Positions 44,501 to 52,973 of a stretch of 64,000 bases of DNA are shown here, in pieces. Position 1 is the first letter of the stretch, and each line of letters opens with the position of its first letter. The notes beneath the pieces are model-generated. The model searched no databases and was not told where the DNA came from. It saw only the letters and a list, made by a program, of their open reading frames with translations. Origin of the DNA: Streptomyces kronopolitis (GTDB lineage: Bacteria > Actinomycetota > Actinomycetes > Streptomycetales > Streptomycetaceae); NCBI RefSeq assembly GCF_014646275.1, contig NZ_BMND01000019.1:1-64000 (forward strand). Direction: 5' to 3'. A program made the translations under genes and the position numbers.

Positions 44501-47500
44501 AACGGCAGCTGTGGCGGGGCGTGACGACCCTGGCGCTGCGCCTGTGGGAGAGCGGCCGCAGCGCGCTGCGGCTGGACGAACTCCATGACGTGGGCGAGGT
44601 GCTGACCGGCCTCGCCGACAGCAGGCTCTCCGTGCCGCAGGCCGCCCACGCGGTCGGCTCGGGCAGTCTGCTGCTGCGCACCGAGGACGGCCTGTTCCAG
44701 TTCATCCACGGCTCGGTGGTCGAGTGGCTGGTGGCCCGGGAGGCCGCCGCGCAGCTGGCGGGCGCGGCCCCCGGGGACAGCGGCCTGCTCGCCCGCCGCC
44801 CGCTGAGCCGGCTCGCGGTGGAGTTCCTGTGCGACCTCGCCGACCACCGCACCTGCCAGCAGTGGGCCGAACGCGTGCTGGCCGGCGGTGCCGAGGGGGC
44901 GGAGGGCGAGCCGGGTGCCGCTGCGGAGGGTAGTGAGGCCGCCCGGGCGAACGCGGTCAAGGTCCTCAGCCGCCTGCGGGTGCCGGCCCACACGGATCTG
45001 CGGGGCGCCGTCCTCGCCGGGGAGGACCTCTCCTACCGCGACTTCTCCGGCGTCGACCTCACCCGCGCCGACCTCACCGACGCCGGCCTGGTCGGCGCGG
45101 ACTTCTCCGGCGCGGTGCTGCGCGACGCCTGCCTGGCCGGGGCGCGCCTCGACGAGGCGCGGCTCACCGGCGCGGATCTGCGCGGCGCCGATCTGCGGAT
45201 GGCCCGGCTGATCGGCGCCGAACTCCGCGGCGCCCGGGTGGCCGGCAGCCACTGGCACCGCGCCGCCCTCATCAACACCGTCGCCGACGGCACCACGCTG
45301 GACACCCCAGAGCTGCGGGCGGCGGCCAAGGCGCCCGGCATGCCCGTGGAGGCCGGCTTCCGGCCGTCCGCGGTCGGCGTGCCGTACGGCTTCGACATGC
45401 GCACCAGCAGGCTGCCCGAGCCGGTCTCCTACAGCCCCGACGGCGAACTCCTCGCCGTGGGCAGCGAGGACGGCGGCGTGCTGGTGTGCGATGCCGCGAC
45501 GGGCACGGCGGTGCGCACCCTCCAGGGCCACACCGGCCGGGTCTACGCGGTGAAGTTCCGCGACCGGGTGCTCGCCACCGGCGGCGCGGACGGCACCGTG
45601 CGGCTGTGGGACCCGGTCGCCGGCACCTGCCTGCACCGGCTGGAGGTGCACCCGGACGGGGTGTGGCCGGTGTCCCTGGACGTCGTCGGGGCGCAGCTCG
45701 CGACCGGCGACCGCGAGGGCACGGTCACGGTGTGGGAGGTGGCCGACGGGACCCCGCGGCACCGGCTGTACGGCCACACCGCGCCCGTCTACACCGCGGG
45801 GTTCAGCCCCGACGGCCGCACCCTCGTCACGGGCGACGCGGCCGGTGCGGTGCGCCTGTGGGACACCGCGTCCGGCCGGCTCCTCGGCTCCCTCGACGGC
45901 CATCAGGGGCCCGCCTACCGCGCGCAGTTCAGCCCGGACGGCACCCTGCTGGCCACCGGTGACATGGGCGCGGACGAGCGGGGCACGGTGCGGGTCTGGG
46001 ACGTAGCCGAGCGGCGGCTGCGCCACGAGTTCACCGGTCACACGGGCCGCGTCTACACCCTCGACTTCCACCCCGGCGGCCGGCTGCTCGCCAGCGGCGA
46101 CACCACCGGGCAGGTACGGCTGTGGGACCCGGTGACCGGGGCCGCCGCCGGAGCGCCGGCCGAGGGCGGCGGCCATGTCTACCAGGTGGTCTTCGACCCC
46201 GAGGGGACGATGCTGGCCGCGGGCGGCAGCGACGGATCGGTCCGCCTGTGGCGGGTGGCGCACCGGTCCGGGGACTGGACGGTGACCCCGCTGCGGCAGC
46301 AGCCCGCGGCCCATCAGGGGGCGGTCTGGGCCTGCCGGTTCCGGCCGCGGAGCCGCTTCGGCACCCGGGAGGCCGACCCGGTGCTGGTGACCATCGGCAA
46401 CGAGGGCCTGGTGCGGCTGTGGGACACCTCCACCGGTCAGGGCCGGCGGATCCTGCGCGGCCACGGGCGGCGGATCGCGAGCCTGGCCTTCAGCCCGGAC
46501 GGGACGTATCTGGCGGCCTGCGGCAACGACGGCGTGGTCCGGCTGTGGGAGTCCGCGACCGGCCGCCGCACCCGGGAGTTCGCCGGCGACCACGACCGCC
46601 TGGTCTCGGCGCTGTTCGTCCCCGGCAGCCACCAACTGGCCACCGCCAGCAGCGACGGCGACCTCTACCTCTGGAACGCCCGCACCGGTGAGTACCAGCG
46701 CGAGATCGACGCCGAGACCGACCATGTGTGGGCCGAGGCGTTCAGCACCGACGGCGAGATCCTCGCCACCGCCAACGACGACGACACCGTGGCGCTGTGG
46801 TACCGCAGCACGGGCGCCCGGGTGACCACCCTCGCCGAGCACCGGGGCCGGGTGCGGTCGATCGCGTTCCGGGCGGACGGGACGGGCCTGGCCACCGGCT
46901 GCGACGACCGGTGCGTGCGGCTGTGGGACCTCGCCGAGGGCCGCCTCGTCGCCGAACTCGCGGGCCACACCGCCCGGGTGTACGCGGTGGCCCACGGCCC
47001 CGGTGACGCCTGGCTGGCGAGCGCGTCCTGGGACGGCGAGGCGATCATCTGGCAGGACGGCGCACTGCGCCACCGGCTCCGGGGCCACGTCGGCCGGCTG
47101 TGGACCGCCGCCGCCCATCCGGCGCGGCCGCTGCTGGCCACGGCCGGCGACGACCGGACCGTACGCCTGTGGAACCCGCTGGAGGGCCGGGAGACGGCCC
47201 GGCTGACCGGCCACACCGGCCGCGTGCTCACCCTGGCGTTCAGCCCGGACGGGTCGCTGCTGGCGAGCGGCGGCGAGGACGGCACGGTCCGGCTGTGGGA
47301 CGTCCCCGAGGACGGCGCACCGGCCCCGCGGGCCACGCTGGTCGGTGTGCCGGGCGGCTGGGCGGCGCTGTCCCCCTCGGGCGGCTACAAGTACGACGGT
47401 GACATCGCGGGCGAGTTCTGGCACGTGGTGGGCATGTGCCGGTTCGAGCCCGGCGAACTCGACGACCGGCTGCCCGGGGTCCGGCGCCTCGCGCCGGACG

Positions 47501-47511
47501 ACCCGATCTGA
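41539..47511 (+). CDS. TIR-(pseudo)phosphoesterase-NACHT-pentapeptide-WD40 STAND protein
   Basis: A single 1,990-residue chain. Residues about 12-140 are a TIR domain (FFISYSPADERWASWIA; candidate NADase glutamate at Glu86 in GRMEWQAAL). Residues about 210-470 have a calcineurin-like phosphoesterase fold with nearly all metal ligands replaced. A linker and an alpha/beta segment (about 570-700) precede a NACHT-type NTPase: Walker A GDFGHGKTF near 749, Walker B IVLLFDGFDEL near 820, VVSSRTQHF sensor. About 1152-1240 are pentapeptide repeats (A(D/N)LxxAxL type). About 1296-1955 carry some 15 WD40 repeats, then a cap with FWHVVGMCRFEPGELDDRLPG. WD40 ends sense in STAND proteins, NACHT oligomerises, TIR executes, so an immune or suicide role is inferred. 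The start ATG may be leaderless. Confidence 0.85.
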   Translation: MGGRQELSGETQLLDFFISYSPADERWASWIAWTLEEAGYRTVVQAWDFVAGTNFVDFMDRGVSESAAVIAVLSRNYERSRYGRMEWQAALRADPDAPERRLITVRTEDIPVEGLLATITYVDLVGVSDTAAAKDLLLTRVGQALEGRARPTARPGFPGGPQARSAPPAVPSVPRPSSHRPLGQPGWAGRRRPAVPPRYPQAVEASPSREAVSVLHLAGPCFGRGAEPAALQAAIWGDLVELADAGAPEPDLLVVTGDLTASGSPRECEQALSFLTGLRSRLGLDPDRLAVVPGGQDVSQAACRAYFSTCEADEMQPRPPYWPKWRHYHRLFQELYQGLDVVFDGDQPWSLFPVPALRTVVAGLNSSMAYSHRPDDRYGLLGPEQAAWFAQALRPYEQEGWLRIGALRHPVGADRPLASDGGSGAAPDGDRGPRRGSGQDTAPGAAPVRDGDVLARLTGPRLHLLLHGPAGGPRAASAAPTAAALPLAAGELPVFGAAAPARHQLLRITGEGVTRWPERSGGQPRSFATGWGGSRRVFGGPEAAPAPGGEASGAPDAASAGAGSAAPAPEAGRTVEDPLDTLIARVTEVCRTRHEGAQLRRVPGEVPQLLVTWPESGFVRQQRVAVCTGTPQPEFVDRFLDHLHASDALPDAELVHDGPPPPPELRERARRRGVRVRSFTEFQGLLDLRGYVARQTERLSTDLPYHPSLYLPQRYREVERPGGAERDGLVEDMLRLLDADHGRFVLLLGDFGHGKTFALRELARRLPEELPRAVPLLIELSTLDKAHTVDGLVAAHLANHGVDTIDLRAFRYMLRQGRIVLLFDGFDELVNQVSYERAADHLQMLLDAAVDNAKIVVSSRTQHFRSQAQVLTALGERVGLLPQRRVLAVQEFSPRQIRTYLVNRYGDEHAAERRVRLLEGVPDLLAMCRNPRLLSFVADLDHERLRAVAGAGRALSPAGLYEEVFTSWLRYEERRGQGGPGSLPGLSERQLWRGVTTLALRLWESGRSALRLDELHDVGEVLTGLADSRLSVPQAAHAVGSGSLLLRTEDGLFQFIHGSVVEWLVAREAAAQLAGAAPGDSGLLARRPLSRLAVEFLCDLADHRTCQQWAERVLAGGAEGAEGEPGAAAEGSEAARANAVKVLSRLRVPAHTDLRGAVLAGEDLSYRDFSGVDLTRADLTDAGLVGADFSGAVLRDACLAGARLDEARLTGADLRGADLRMARLIGAELRGARVAGSHWHRAALINTVADGTTLDTPELRAAAKAPGMPVEAGFRPSAVGVPYGFDMRTSRLPEPVSYSPDGELLAVGSEDGGVLVCDAATGTAVRTLQGHTGRVYAVKFRDRVLATGGADGTVRLWDPVAGTCLHRLEVHPDGVWPVSLDVVGAQLATGDREGTVTVWEVADGTPRHRLYGHTAPVYTAGFSPDGRTLVTGDAAGAVRLWDTASGRLLGSLDGHQGPAYRAQFSPDGTLLATGDMGADERGTVRVWDVAERRLRHEFTGHTGRVYTLDFHPGGRLLASGDTTGQVRLWDPVTGAAAGAPAEGGGHVYQVVFDPEGTMLAAGGSDGSVRLWRVAHRSGDWTVTPLRQQPAAHQGAVWACRFRPRSRFGTREADPVLVTIGNEGLVRLWDTSTGQGRRILRGHGRRIASLAFSPDGTYLAACGNDGVVRLWESATGRRTREFAGDHDRLVSALFVPGSHQLATASSDGDLYLWNARTGEYQREIDAETDHVWAEAFSTDGEILATANDDDTVALWYRSTGARVTTLAEHRGRVRSIAFRADGTGLATGCDDRCVRLWDLAEGRLVAELAGHTARVYAVAHGPGDAWLASASWDGEAIIWQDGALRHRLRGHVGRLWTAAAHPARPLLATAGDDRTVRLWNPLEGRETARLTGHTGRVLTLAFSPDGSLLASGGEDGTVRLWDVPEDGAPAPRATLVGVPGGWAALSPSGGYKYDGDIAGEFWHVVGMCRFEPGELDDRLPGVRRLAPDDPI

Positions 47512-47574
47512 GCGGCCGGGACGGATCTGCCACCGGCTCGTCGGGAGCGGGCCGGCGCGGCGGATCCGGCGCCG

Positions 47575-48534
47575 TCAGCGCTCCCTGCCGCGGGGCTTCA
47601 GCGCCCCCGGCGGCAGCGCCGGAGCCGCCAGCCGGTCGCCGTCGTAGCCCGTCACCTCGCCGAAGCGCGAGCCCGACATCCAGGCCGACCGGGCCTCCTC
47701 GATGTCCGCGTGCGAGCGGCCCACGAAGTTCCACCACATCACGATCCGCTCCTCGAACGGCTCACCGCCCAGGAGCAGCAGGCTGCTGTCGGAGTCGGCG
47801 CGCAGCGGCAGTTCACCGCGGCCGCAGCCGAGGTAGAGCAGGGCGCCGGGGCCCAGGCGGACGCCGTCGACCTCGCTCTCGCCGGAGATGGTCAGCGCCG
47901 CGTACTCGAAGTCGGGGTCGACGGGCAGCCGGGTGTCGGTGCCGGCGGCGAGGGTGAGGTCGGCGCCGACCAGCGGGGAGTAGGTGGCGCCGGGCGAGGT
48001 GGCGCCGTCCAGTTGGCCGAGGAGGACGGTGGCGGACAGCCCGCCGCCCTCGATCACCGGCAGGTCGGTGTGGTGGGCGAAGGCGGGGGCGGTGTCGCGG
48101 TGCGCGTCCGGGAGGGCGACCCACAGCTGGGCACCGTGCAGGAACGGGCCGTGGCCGTGCGGGGATTCCTCGGAGTGCGCGATGGCCCGGCCCGAGGTCA
48201 TCAGGCCCAGCTCCCGGGGCCGCACGGTCTGCAGGCTGCCCAGGCTGTCGCGGTGCAGCACCTCGCCCTGGTGGAGCCAGGTGACGGTCTGCAGACCCAT
48301 GTGCGGATGCGGCGGCACCTGCATACCGGGCTCGGCAACGATGTCGTCGGGCCCGTAGTGGTCGACGAAGCACCAGGCGCCGACCATCCGCCGGCCGAGG
48401 TTCGGCAGCAGTCGGCGGACGACGGTGCTCTCGCCGAGGGGCACCTGCTTGCCGGGCTGGACATCGCGTACCGGGCCGGTGCGGCCGGTGCCGCCGCACA
48501 CGCCGGGCGCGGGTCTGAGGTCGAGGTTGCTCAT
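47575..48534 (-). CDS. Pirin-family bicupin protein
   Basis: A 319-residue pirin. The N-terminal cupin contains VVRRLLPNLGRRMVGAWCFVDHYGP, PHPHMGLQTVTWLHQGEVLHRDSLG (metal His pair and His) and LMTSGRAIAHSEESP (His and Glu), so the iron site appears complete. The C-terminal half is the second cupin. Bacterial pirins have been linked to quercetinase activity and to modulation of pyruvate dehydrogenase; which applies is not visible. It is monocistronic, convergent with the TIR-NACHT gene, and has no strong ribosome site. Confidence 0.93.
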   Translation of the reverse strand: MSNLDLRPAPGVCGGTGRTGPVRDVQPGKQVPLGESTVVRRLLPNLGRRMVGAWCFVDHYGPDDIVAEPGMQVPPHPHMGLQTVTWLHQGEVLHRDSLGSLQTVRPRELGLMTSGRAIAHSEESPHGHGPFLHGAQLWVALPDAHRDTAPAFAHHTDLPVIEGGGLSATVLLGQLDGATSPGATYSPLVGADLTLAAGTDTRLPVDPDFEYAALTISGESEVDGVRLGPGALLYLGCGRGELPLRADSDSSLLLLGGEPFEERIVMWWNFVGRSHADIEEARSAWMSGSRFGEVTGYDGDRLAAPALPPGALKPRGRER

Positions 48535-48600
48535 GGCGTCACGATAGGCGCGGTCGGGCGCGCGGCCCGGGCAGGCGCACGCGGTGCGGAACGGCGCCCG

Positions 48601-49377
48601 TCACGCGTACAGCTCGCGCAGCCGCACCGAGAGGCAGGTCACGCAGCCCTCCAGCTTCTCGAACTCGCCGATGTCCACGAGGACCGGCCGGTATCCCAGG
48701 CCGGCGAGGAGTTCCGCGCTCTTCGGGGCGCTGGCGGCCATCAGCAGCCTGCCGCCGCCGAGCAGGACGACATGGGCGCCGGACTCCTCCGGGACGGGCA
48801 GGAAGCGGGGGAAGAGGGCGGGGTCGTCGACCACCGGCGGGTAGCCGATGACGGTGCCGTCCGGGAGGGCGGTGACCGCGGACTTCAGGTGCAGGACGCG
48901 GCTGACCGGTACGGCGACCACGCGGGCGCCCAACGGCTCGAAGGCGGAGCGGAGTTGACGGATGCCCTCGCCGTCGGTGCGGCCGCCGCGGCCGACGTAG
49001 ACGGTGTCGCCGACCTTGAGGACGTCGCCGCCGTCCAGGGTGCCGGGGGCCCGGACCTCGCCCACGGAGCAGCCGAGGGCCTCCACCGCGGCGCGGGCGG
49101 CGGCCACCTCGGGGCGGCGGGAGCCGGCGCCGGGGCGGGTGAGGAGCGCGACATTGCGGAACATGACCACGGCGTCCTCGATGAAGACCGCGTCGGGGCA
49201 GTCGTCGGCGGGGGCCACTTCGGTGGTCTGCCAGCCGTGGTCGCGCAGCGCCCCGACGTAGGCCTCCCACTGGCGCAGGGCGAGCGCGGGGTCGACCGGG
49301 CGGCGGTCGATGTGGGTGACGAGGCCCTCGGCGAGGCGGGGGCCGGGGCGGCGTATGAGCGCGTGCCGGCTGGGCAT
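48601..49377 (-). CDS. Dimethylarginine dimethylaminohydrolase
   Basis: A 258-residue pentein-fold enzyme resembling DDAH. Conserved elements are the substrate-lid/Asp region DAVFIEDAVVMFRNVALLTRPG, GTLDGGDVLKVGDTVYVGRGGRT, the catalytic His in SRVLHLKSAVT and the C-terminal nucleophile Cys248 in LEGCVTCLSVRLRE. It hydrolyses N-omega-methylated arginines to citrulline plus methylamines; plain arginine deiminase is less likely at this length. The ATG has AAAGGA 6 nt upstream. It follows a YtrA-type GntR gene by 41 bp, so the two are probably one transcript. Confidence 0.88.
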   Translation of the reverse strand: MPSRHALIRRPGPRLAEGLVTHIDRRPVDPALALRQWEAYVGALRDHGWQTTEVAPADDCPDAVFIEDAVVMFRNVALLTRPGAGSRRPEVAAARAAVEALGCSVGEVRAPGTLDGGDVLKVGDTVYVGRGGRTDGEGIRQLRSAFEPLGARVVAVPVSRVLHLKSAVTALPDGTVIGYPPVVDDPALFPRFLPVPEESGAHVVLLGGGRLLMAASAPKSAELLAGLGYRPVLVDIGEFEKLEGCVTCLSVRLRELYA

Positions 49378-49418
49378 GCGGGTCCTTTCGGGCGGCGGGT
49401 GCTGGGTGGCGGTGCGGG

Positions 49419-49808
49419 TCAGGCGCCGGCGCCGTAGGTGGCGCGCAGGGCGTTCTCGGCGGCGGCGAGGGCGGCACGCTGGTCCAGGCCGAGGCGCCGG
49501 ACGCGGCGGGCGTAGGACTCGGCGGCCGCGGCGGCCTCCTTGTCGGCGGCCTCGCCGGCCGCCGCGATGAAGCTGCCGTTGCGGCCGCGGGTCTCGATCA
49601 CCCCGTCGGTCTCCAGGGCGCGGTAGGCCTTGGCGACGGTGTTGGCGGCCAGCCCGAGGTCCTCGGCCAGGCCGCGGACGGTGGGCAGCTTGTAGCCGAC
49701 CGGCAGGGCGCCGTCCCGGGCCTGATCCGCGATCTGGGTGCGTACCTGCTCGAACGGCGCGGCGGACGCGGCCGGGTCGATGGTGAGGGACAAGGTCTGC
49801 GGGGACAC
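49419..49808 (-). CDS. GntR-family regulator, YtrA subfamily
   Basis: A 129-residue short GntR protein: a winged helix (about residues 10-80, FEQVRTQIADQARDGALPVGYKLPTVRGLAEDLGLAANTVAKAYRALETDGVI) and a short helical tail without a ligand domain, as in the YtrA subfamily. Start GTG at 49808 has AGGAG 8 nt upstream; the stop-free extension to 49922 is low-complexity and lacks a ribosome site. YtrA regulators usually sit with ABC transporter genes, but none is adjacent. The downstream partner is the dimethylarginine hydrolase. Confidence 0.88.
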   Translation of the reverse strand: MSPQTLSLTIDPAASAAPFEQVRTQIADQARDGALPVGYKLPTVRGLAEDLGLAANTVAKAYRALETDGVIETRGRNGSFIAAAGEAADKEAAAAAESYARRVRRLGLDQRAALAAAENALRATYGAGA

Positions 49809-49973
49809 GGGGGCGCTCCTGTTGCTGGTGGTGGGGCGGGTGCGCGACGCCTCTCCGCCCCGGGGGCTCCCGGGGTGCGTGAGGTGCGCGGACCCGCCGG
49901 TGCGCTTGTTTGTCGCATCCATTGTGCGTCAGGAGCGCCCGCCGTGCCGGGAGGTGCTATCCCCCGGGGGTGG

Positions 49974-51824
49974 TCACAGTGCGAGGGCGGTGCCGGTCGT
50001 GCGCAGCCAGGCGTTCATGCCGAGGACGAGTTCGGCGGCCGGACGGATGCCGGCGGCCGCCCCGTCGGTGAGGGCGTGCGCGGTGGCGGCGGCGTCCAGC
50101 AGCGGCCGGACGGGGGCGTCGCGGTCGGCGCACAGCGCCTTCAGCTCGGTGCGCAGCGCCTCGCTGTAGCGCGGGTCCTGGGTGCTGGGGTAGGGGCTCT
50201 TGACCCGGTCGGCCACCAGGTCGGGGAGCACCTCGCGGGTGGCGGCGCGCAGCAGCGACTTCTCCCGGCCGTCGAAGGTCTTCATCGCCCAGGGGGTGTT
50301 GAAGACGTAGTCGACGAGGCGGTGGTCGCAGAACGGGACGCGGACCTCCAGGCCGACGGCCATGCTGGCCCGGTCCTTGCGGTCGAGCAGGATCTGCACG
50401 AAGCGGGTCAGATGCAGATAGCTGATCTCGCGCATCCGGCGCTGCAGGCCGGTGTCGCTGTCGAGGTAGGGCACTTCGGCGAGCGCCTCGCGGTAGCGGC
50501 GCCGCTCGTATCCGGGCAGGTCGAGCTTGCCGAGCAGCCCGTGGTCGAGCAGCGCCTCACGGTCGGTGTCGCCGCCGGCGAACCGGCCGGCGATGCCGGC
50601 GGCGATCCAGGGGAACGTGTCGGCGTGGACGGCCGCGGGGTCGTGGAACCAGCGGTAGCCGCCGAAGACCTCGTCCGCGGACTCGCCGGACAGGGCGACC
50701 GTGGACCGTTCGCGGACGGCCTTGAACAGCAGGTAGAGGGAGGTGTCGCCGTCGCCGAAGCCGTTGGGCAGATCGCGGGCGGCGAGCACGGCGGCGCGGT
50801 GGCCGGGGTCCATCAGGTCGGCGGTGTCCAGGACGATGTCGCGGTGGTCGGAGCGGACGTGCTCGGCCAGGGCGTGGGCGTACGGGCCGTCGGGGGTGCC
50901 GCGCAGATCGTCGGGGGTGAAGTTCTCGGTGTAGCCGGTGAAGTCGACGGCGAACGAGCGGACCGGGCCGCGGCCCTGCTCCGCCAGCGCCTTGGCGGCC
51001 AGCGCGGTGATGGCGGAGGAGTCCAGGCCGCCGGAGAGCAGGGTGCACAGCGGCACGTCGGCGATCAGCTGGCGGGCCACGATGTCGTCGAGGAGTTCCC
51101 GTATGTGCGCGACGGTGGTGTCGAGGCCGTCGGTGTGCTCGCGGGCCTCGAGGGCCCAGTAGCGCGTGGTGCGCACGCCGTTGCGGCCGACCCGGACGAC
51201 ATGGCCGGGGCGCACCTCGTGCATGCCCTGGTAGACGGCGTGGCCGGGGGTCTTGGTGAAGGTGATGAGTTCGGCGAGGCCCTCGGCGTCGACGGTGGGG
51301 CGTACCGAGGGGTGGGCGAGGATGGCCTTGGGCTCGGAGCCGAACAGCACGCCGTCGGGGGTGGGGTGGTAGTAGAGCGGCTTGATGCCCATCCGGTCGC
51401 GGATCAGCAGCAGTTCCTCGGTGCGCGGGTCCCAGAGCGCGAAGGCGTACATGCCGTTGAGGTGCTCGGCGCACGCCGCGCCCCACTCGAGGTAGGCGTG
51501 CAGCACCACTTCGGTGTCGCTGTGGGTGCGGAAGGTGTGGCCCAGTCCGGTCAGTTCGCGGCGCAGCTCACGGTAGTTGTAGACCTCGCCGCTGTAGGTG
51601 GTGACGACCAGGGTGCGGCCCTCGTGGTCCACCGCCATGGGCTGGGCGCCGCCGTCGAGGTCGATGACGGCGAGCCTGCGGTGGCCGAACGCGGCGTGGG
51701 TGTCGAGCCAGACCCCGTCCGCGTCGGGCCCGCGGCAGGCCATGGTCCGGGTCATCGTCTCCAGCGTGCGGCGCTGGGTGGTGAGGTCGGTGTCGTAGGA
51801 GATCCATCCGGTGATTCCGCACAT
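49974..51824 (-). CDS. asnB: Glutamine-hydrolysing asparagine synthetase
   Basis: A 616-residue two-domain enzyme. Cys2 of MCGITGWIS is the glutaminase nucleophile, with GHRRLAVIDL and SGEVYNYRELR completing that domain. The synthetase domain has the PPi loop LLSGGLDSSAITALAA and ALSGESADEVFGGYRWF. It makes asparagine from aspartate, ATP and glutamine; homologues can also amidate secondary metabolites, but no pathway genes are near. The ATG at 51824 has AAGGAGGAG upstream. It is divergent from a GNAT gene over a 198-bp gap. Confidence 0.94.
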   Translation of the reverse strand: MCGITGWISYDTDLTTQRRTLETMTRTMACRGPDADGVWLDTHAAFGHRRLAVIDLDGGAQPMAVDHEGRTLVVTTYSGEVYNYRELRRELTGLGHTFRTHSDTEVVLHAYLEWGAACAEHLNGMYAFALWDPRTEELLLIRDRMGIKPLYYHPTPDGVLFGSEPKAILAHPSVRPTVDAEGLAELITFTKTPGHAVYQGMHEVRPGHVVRVGRNGVRTTRYWALEAREHTDGLDTTVAHIRELLDDIVARQLIADVPLCTLLSGGLDSSAITALAAKALAEQGRGPVRSFAVDFTGYTENFTPDDLRGTPDGPYAHALAEHVRSDHRDIVLDTADLMDPGHRAAVLAARDLPNGFGDGDTSLYLLFKAVRERSTVALSGESADEVFGGYRWFHDPAAVHADTFPWIAAGIAGRFAGGDTDREALLDHGLLGKLDLPGYERRRYREALAEVPYLDSDTGLQRRMREISYLHLTRFVQILLDRKDRASMAVGLEVRVPFCDHRLVDYVFNTPWAMKTFDGREKSLLRAATREVLPDLVADRVKSPYPSTQDPRYSEALRTELKALCADRDAPVRPLLDAAATAHALTDGAAAGIRPAAELVLGMNAWLRTTGTALAL

Positions 51825-52022
51825 GAGGCGGCTCCTCCTTCGTGGCATCGGCGGGCCTCCGCGCCACGGCGGCGGCCCACAGCAGCACCGTACGCGCGAA
51901 TAGATGTACAGGCCACTGAAACCGTGCGGCGGCCGTACGGAATGAGCCACGGCCGTCTGCCGCGCCCCGCCCGCCGGAAATTCGGCGGCGCCCGGGCGCA
52001 CCGACGCGTACTGTCCGCCGTC

Positions 52023-52952
52023 ATGACACTCACCGTGCGCGACTTCCGTCCGTCCGACGCCCGGGCCGTCGCCGAGCTGCGACGGGCCGCCGTGCCCTTC
52101 CTCCTCTCCACCCCGCAGGGCGTCGCCTGGGAGGTCGCCACGGCGCCCGCGGCGCAGCGGCTGCGGCTGTTCGTCGCCGAGCGGGACGGCCGGGTCGTCG
52201 GCACGGTGCGGGCCGTCGTGGTGCACGACGCCGCCGTTCCGGGGCAGGCCGCGGCCACTCCCCAGGTCCACCCCGACCACCGCGGCCGGGGCGTGGGCCG
52301 CGCCCTGCTGACCGCGGCCGAGGAGCATCTCGCCGCGGTCGGCGCCACCCGGCTGCACGGCTGGGCGGTGGACGGGACCGGCGGATCGGCCTTCGCGGAG
52401 CGCCATGGCTACCGCCGCACCCGGCAGGCCCGCTTCCTGCGCCTGGACCTCACCGGGGCCGCGCTGCCGCAGCTCCCCTCCGACCTGCCGCCCGGCGTCC
52501 GGCTGCACCCCGGCACGGACCTCGAGGCCGACCCGCGGCGGCTGTTCGAGGCGGACACCGAGGCCACCGCGGATGTGCCGGGCGATGTCACCATCGACGC
52601 CATGGCCTACGAGGACTGGCTGCGGCACACCTGGGAACACCCCCACCACGACCCGGACCTCACCTCGGTGGTCACCGTCGACGGCGAGATCGCCTCCTTC
52701 GCCCTGGCCTTCACCGACGGCCGCACCCGCTACTCCTCCGACATGACCGGCACCCGCCGCGCCTTCCGCGGCCGGGGCCTGGCCCGGCTGGCCAAGACCG
52801 CCTCCCTGCACCGCGCCCGCGAGGCCGGCTACACCGAGGCGTTCACCGGCAACGACGCCGACAACGCCCCGATGCTCGCCCTCAACCAGACCTTCGGCTA
52901 CCGGCCGTTCGCCGCGGAGTGGCGGTACGTCCGCCCGCTGGGCGAGGGCTGA
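52023..52952 (+). CDS. Tandem GNAT acetyltransferase
   Basis: A 309-residue protein made of two GNAT domains. The first (about 1-145) has the acetyl-CoA loop VHPDHRGRGVGRALLTAAEEHL. The second (about 160-309) has TGTRRAFRGRGLARLAKTASLHRAREAG. Duplicated GNATs of this kind include mycothiol synthase and small-molecule acetyltransferases; the substrate is not evident. The ATG at 52023 lacks a clear ribosome site. It is convergent with the methyltransferase gene. Confidence 0.88.
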   Translation: MTLTVRDFRPSDARAVAELRRAAVPFLLSTPQGVAWEVATAPAAQRLRLFVAERDGRVVGTVRAVVVHDAAVPGQAAATPQVHPDHRGRGVGRALLTAAEEHLAAVGATRLHGWAVDGTGGSAFAERHGYRRTRQARFLRLDLTGAALPQLPSDLPPGVRLHPGTDLEADPRRLFEADTEATADVPGDVTIDAMAYEDWLRHTWEHPHHDPDLTSVVTVDGEIASFALAFTDGRTRYSSDMTGTRRAFRGRGLARLAKTASLHRAREAGYTEAFTGNDADNAPMLALNQTFGYRPFAAEWRYVRPLGEG

Positions 52953-52973
52953 GCACCACCCGCACCCGACAGC

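Noticed and set aside
41493-44588. Stop-free 1,031-codon frame overlapping the TIR-NACHT gene
   Set aside because: It is Arg/Pro/Ala-rich in another phase with no motif; the TIR, NACHT and WD40 motifs all lie in the frame starting at 41539.
45424-47400. Periodic repeats considered as CRISPR or minisatellite
   Set aside because: The period is about 125 bp, in frame and matching WD40 blades; it is a coding repeat.
44215-47424. Stop-free 1,069-codon minus-strand frame opposite the WD40 repeats
   Set aside because: It mirrors the repeated WD40 DNA; its apparent repeats are those of the sense strand.
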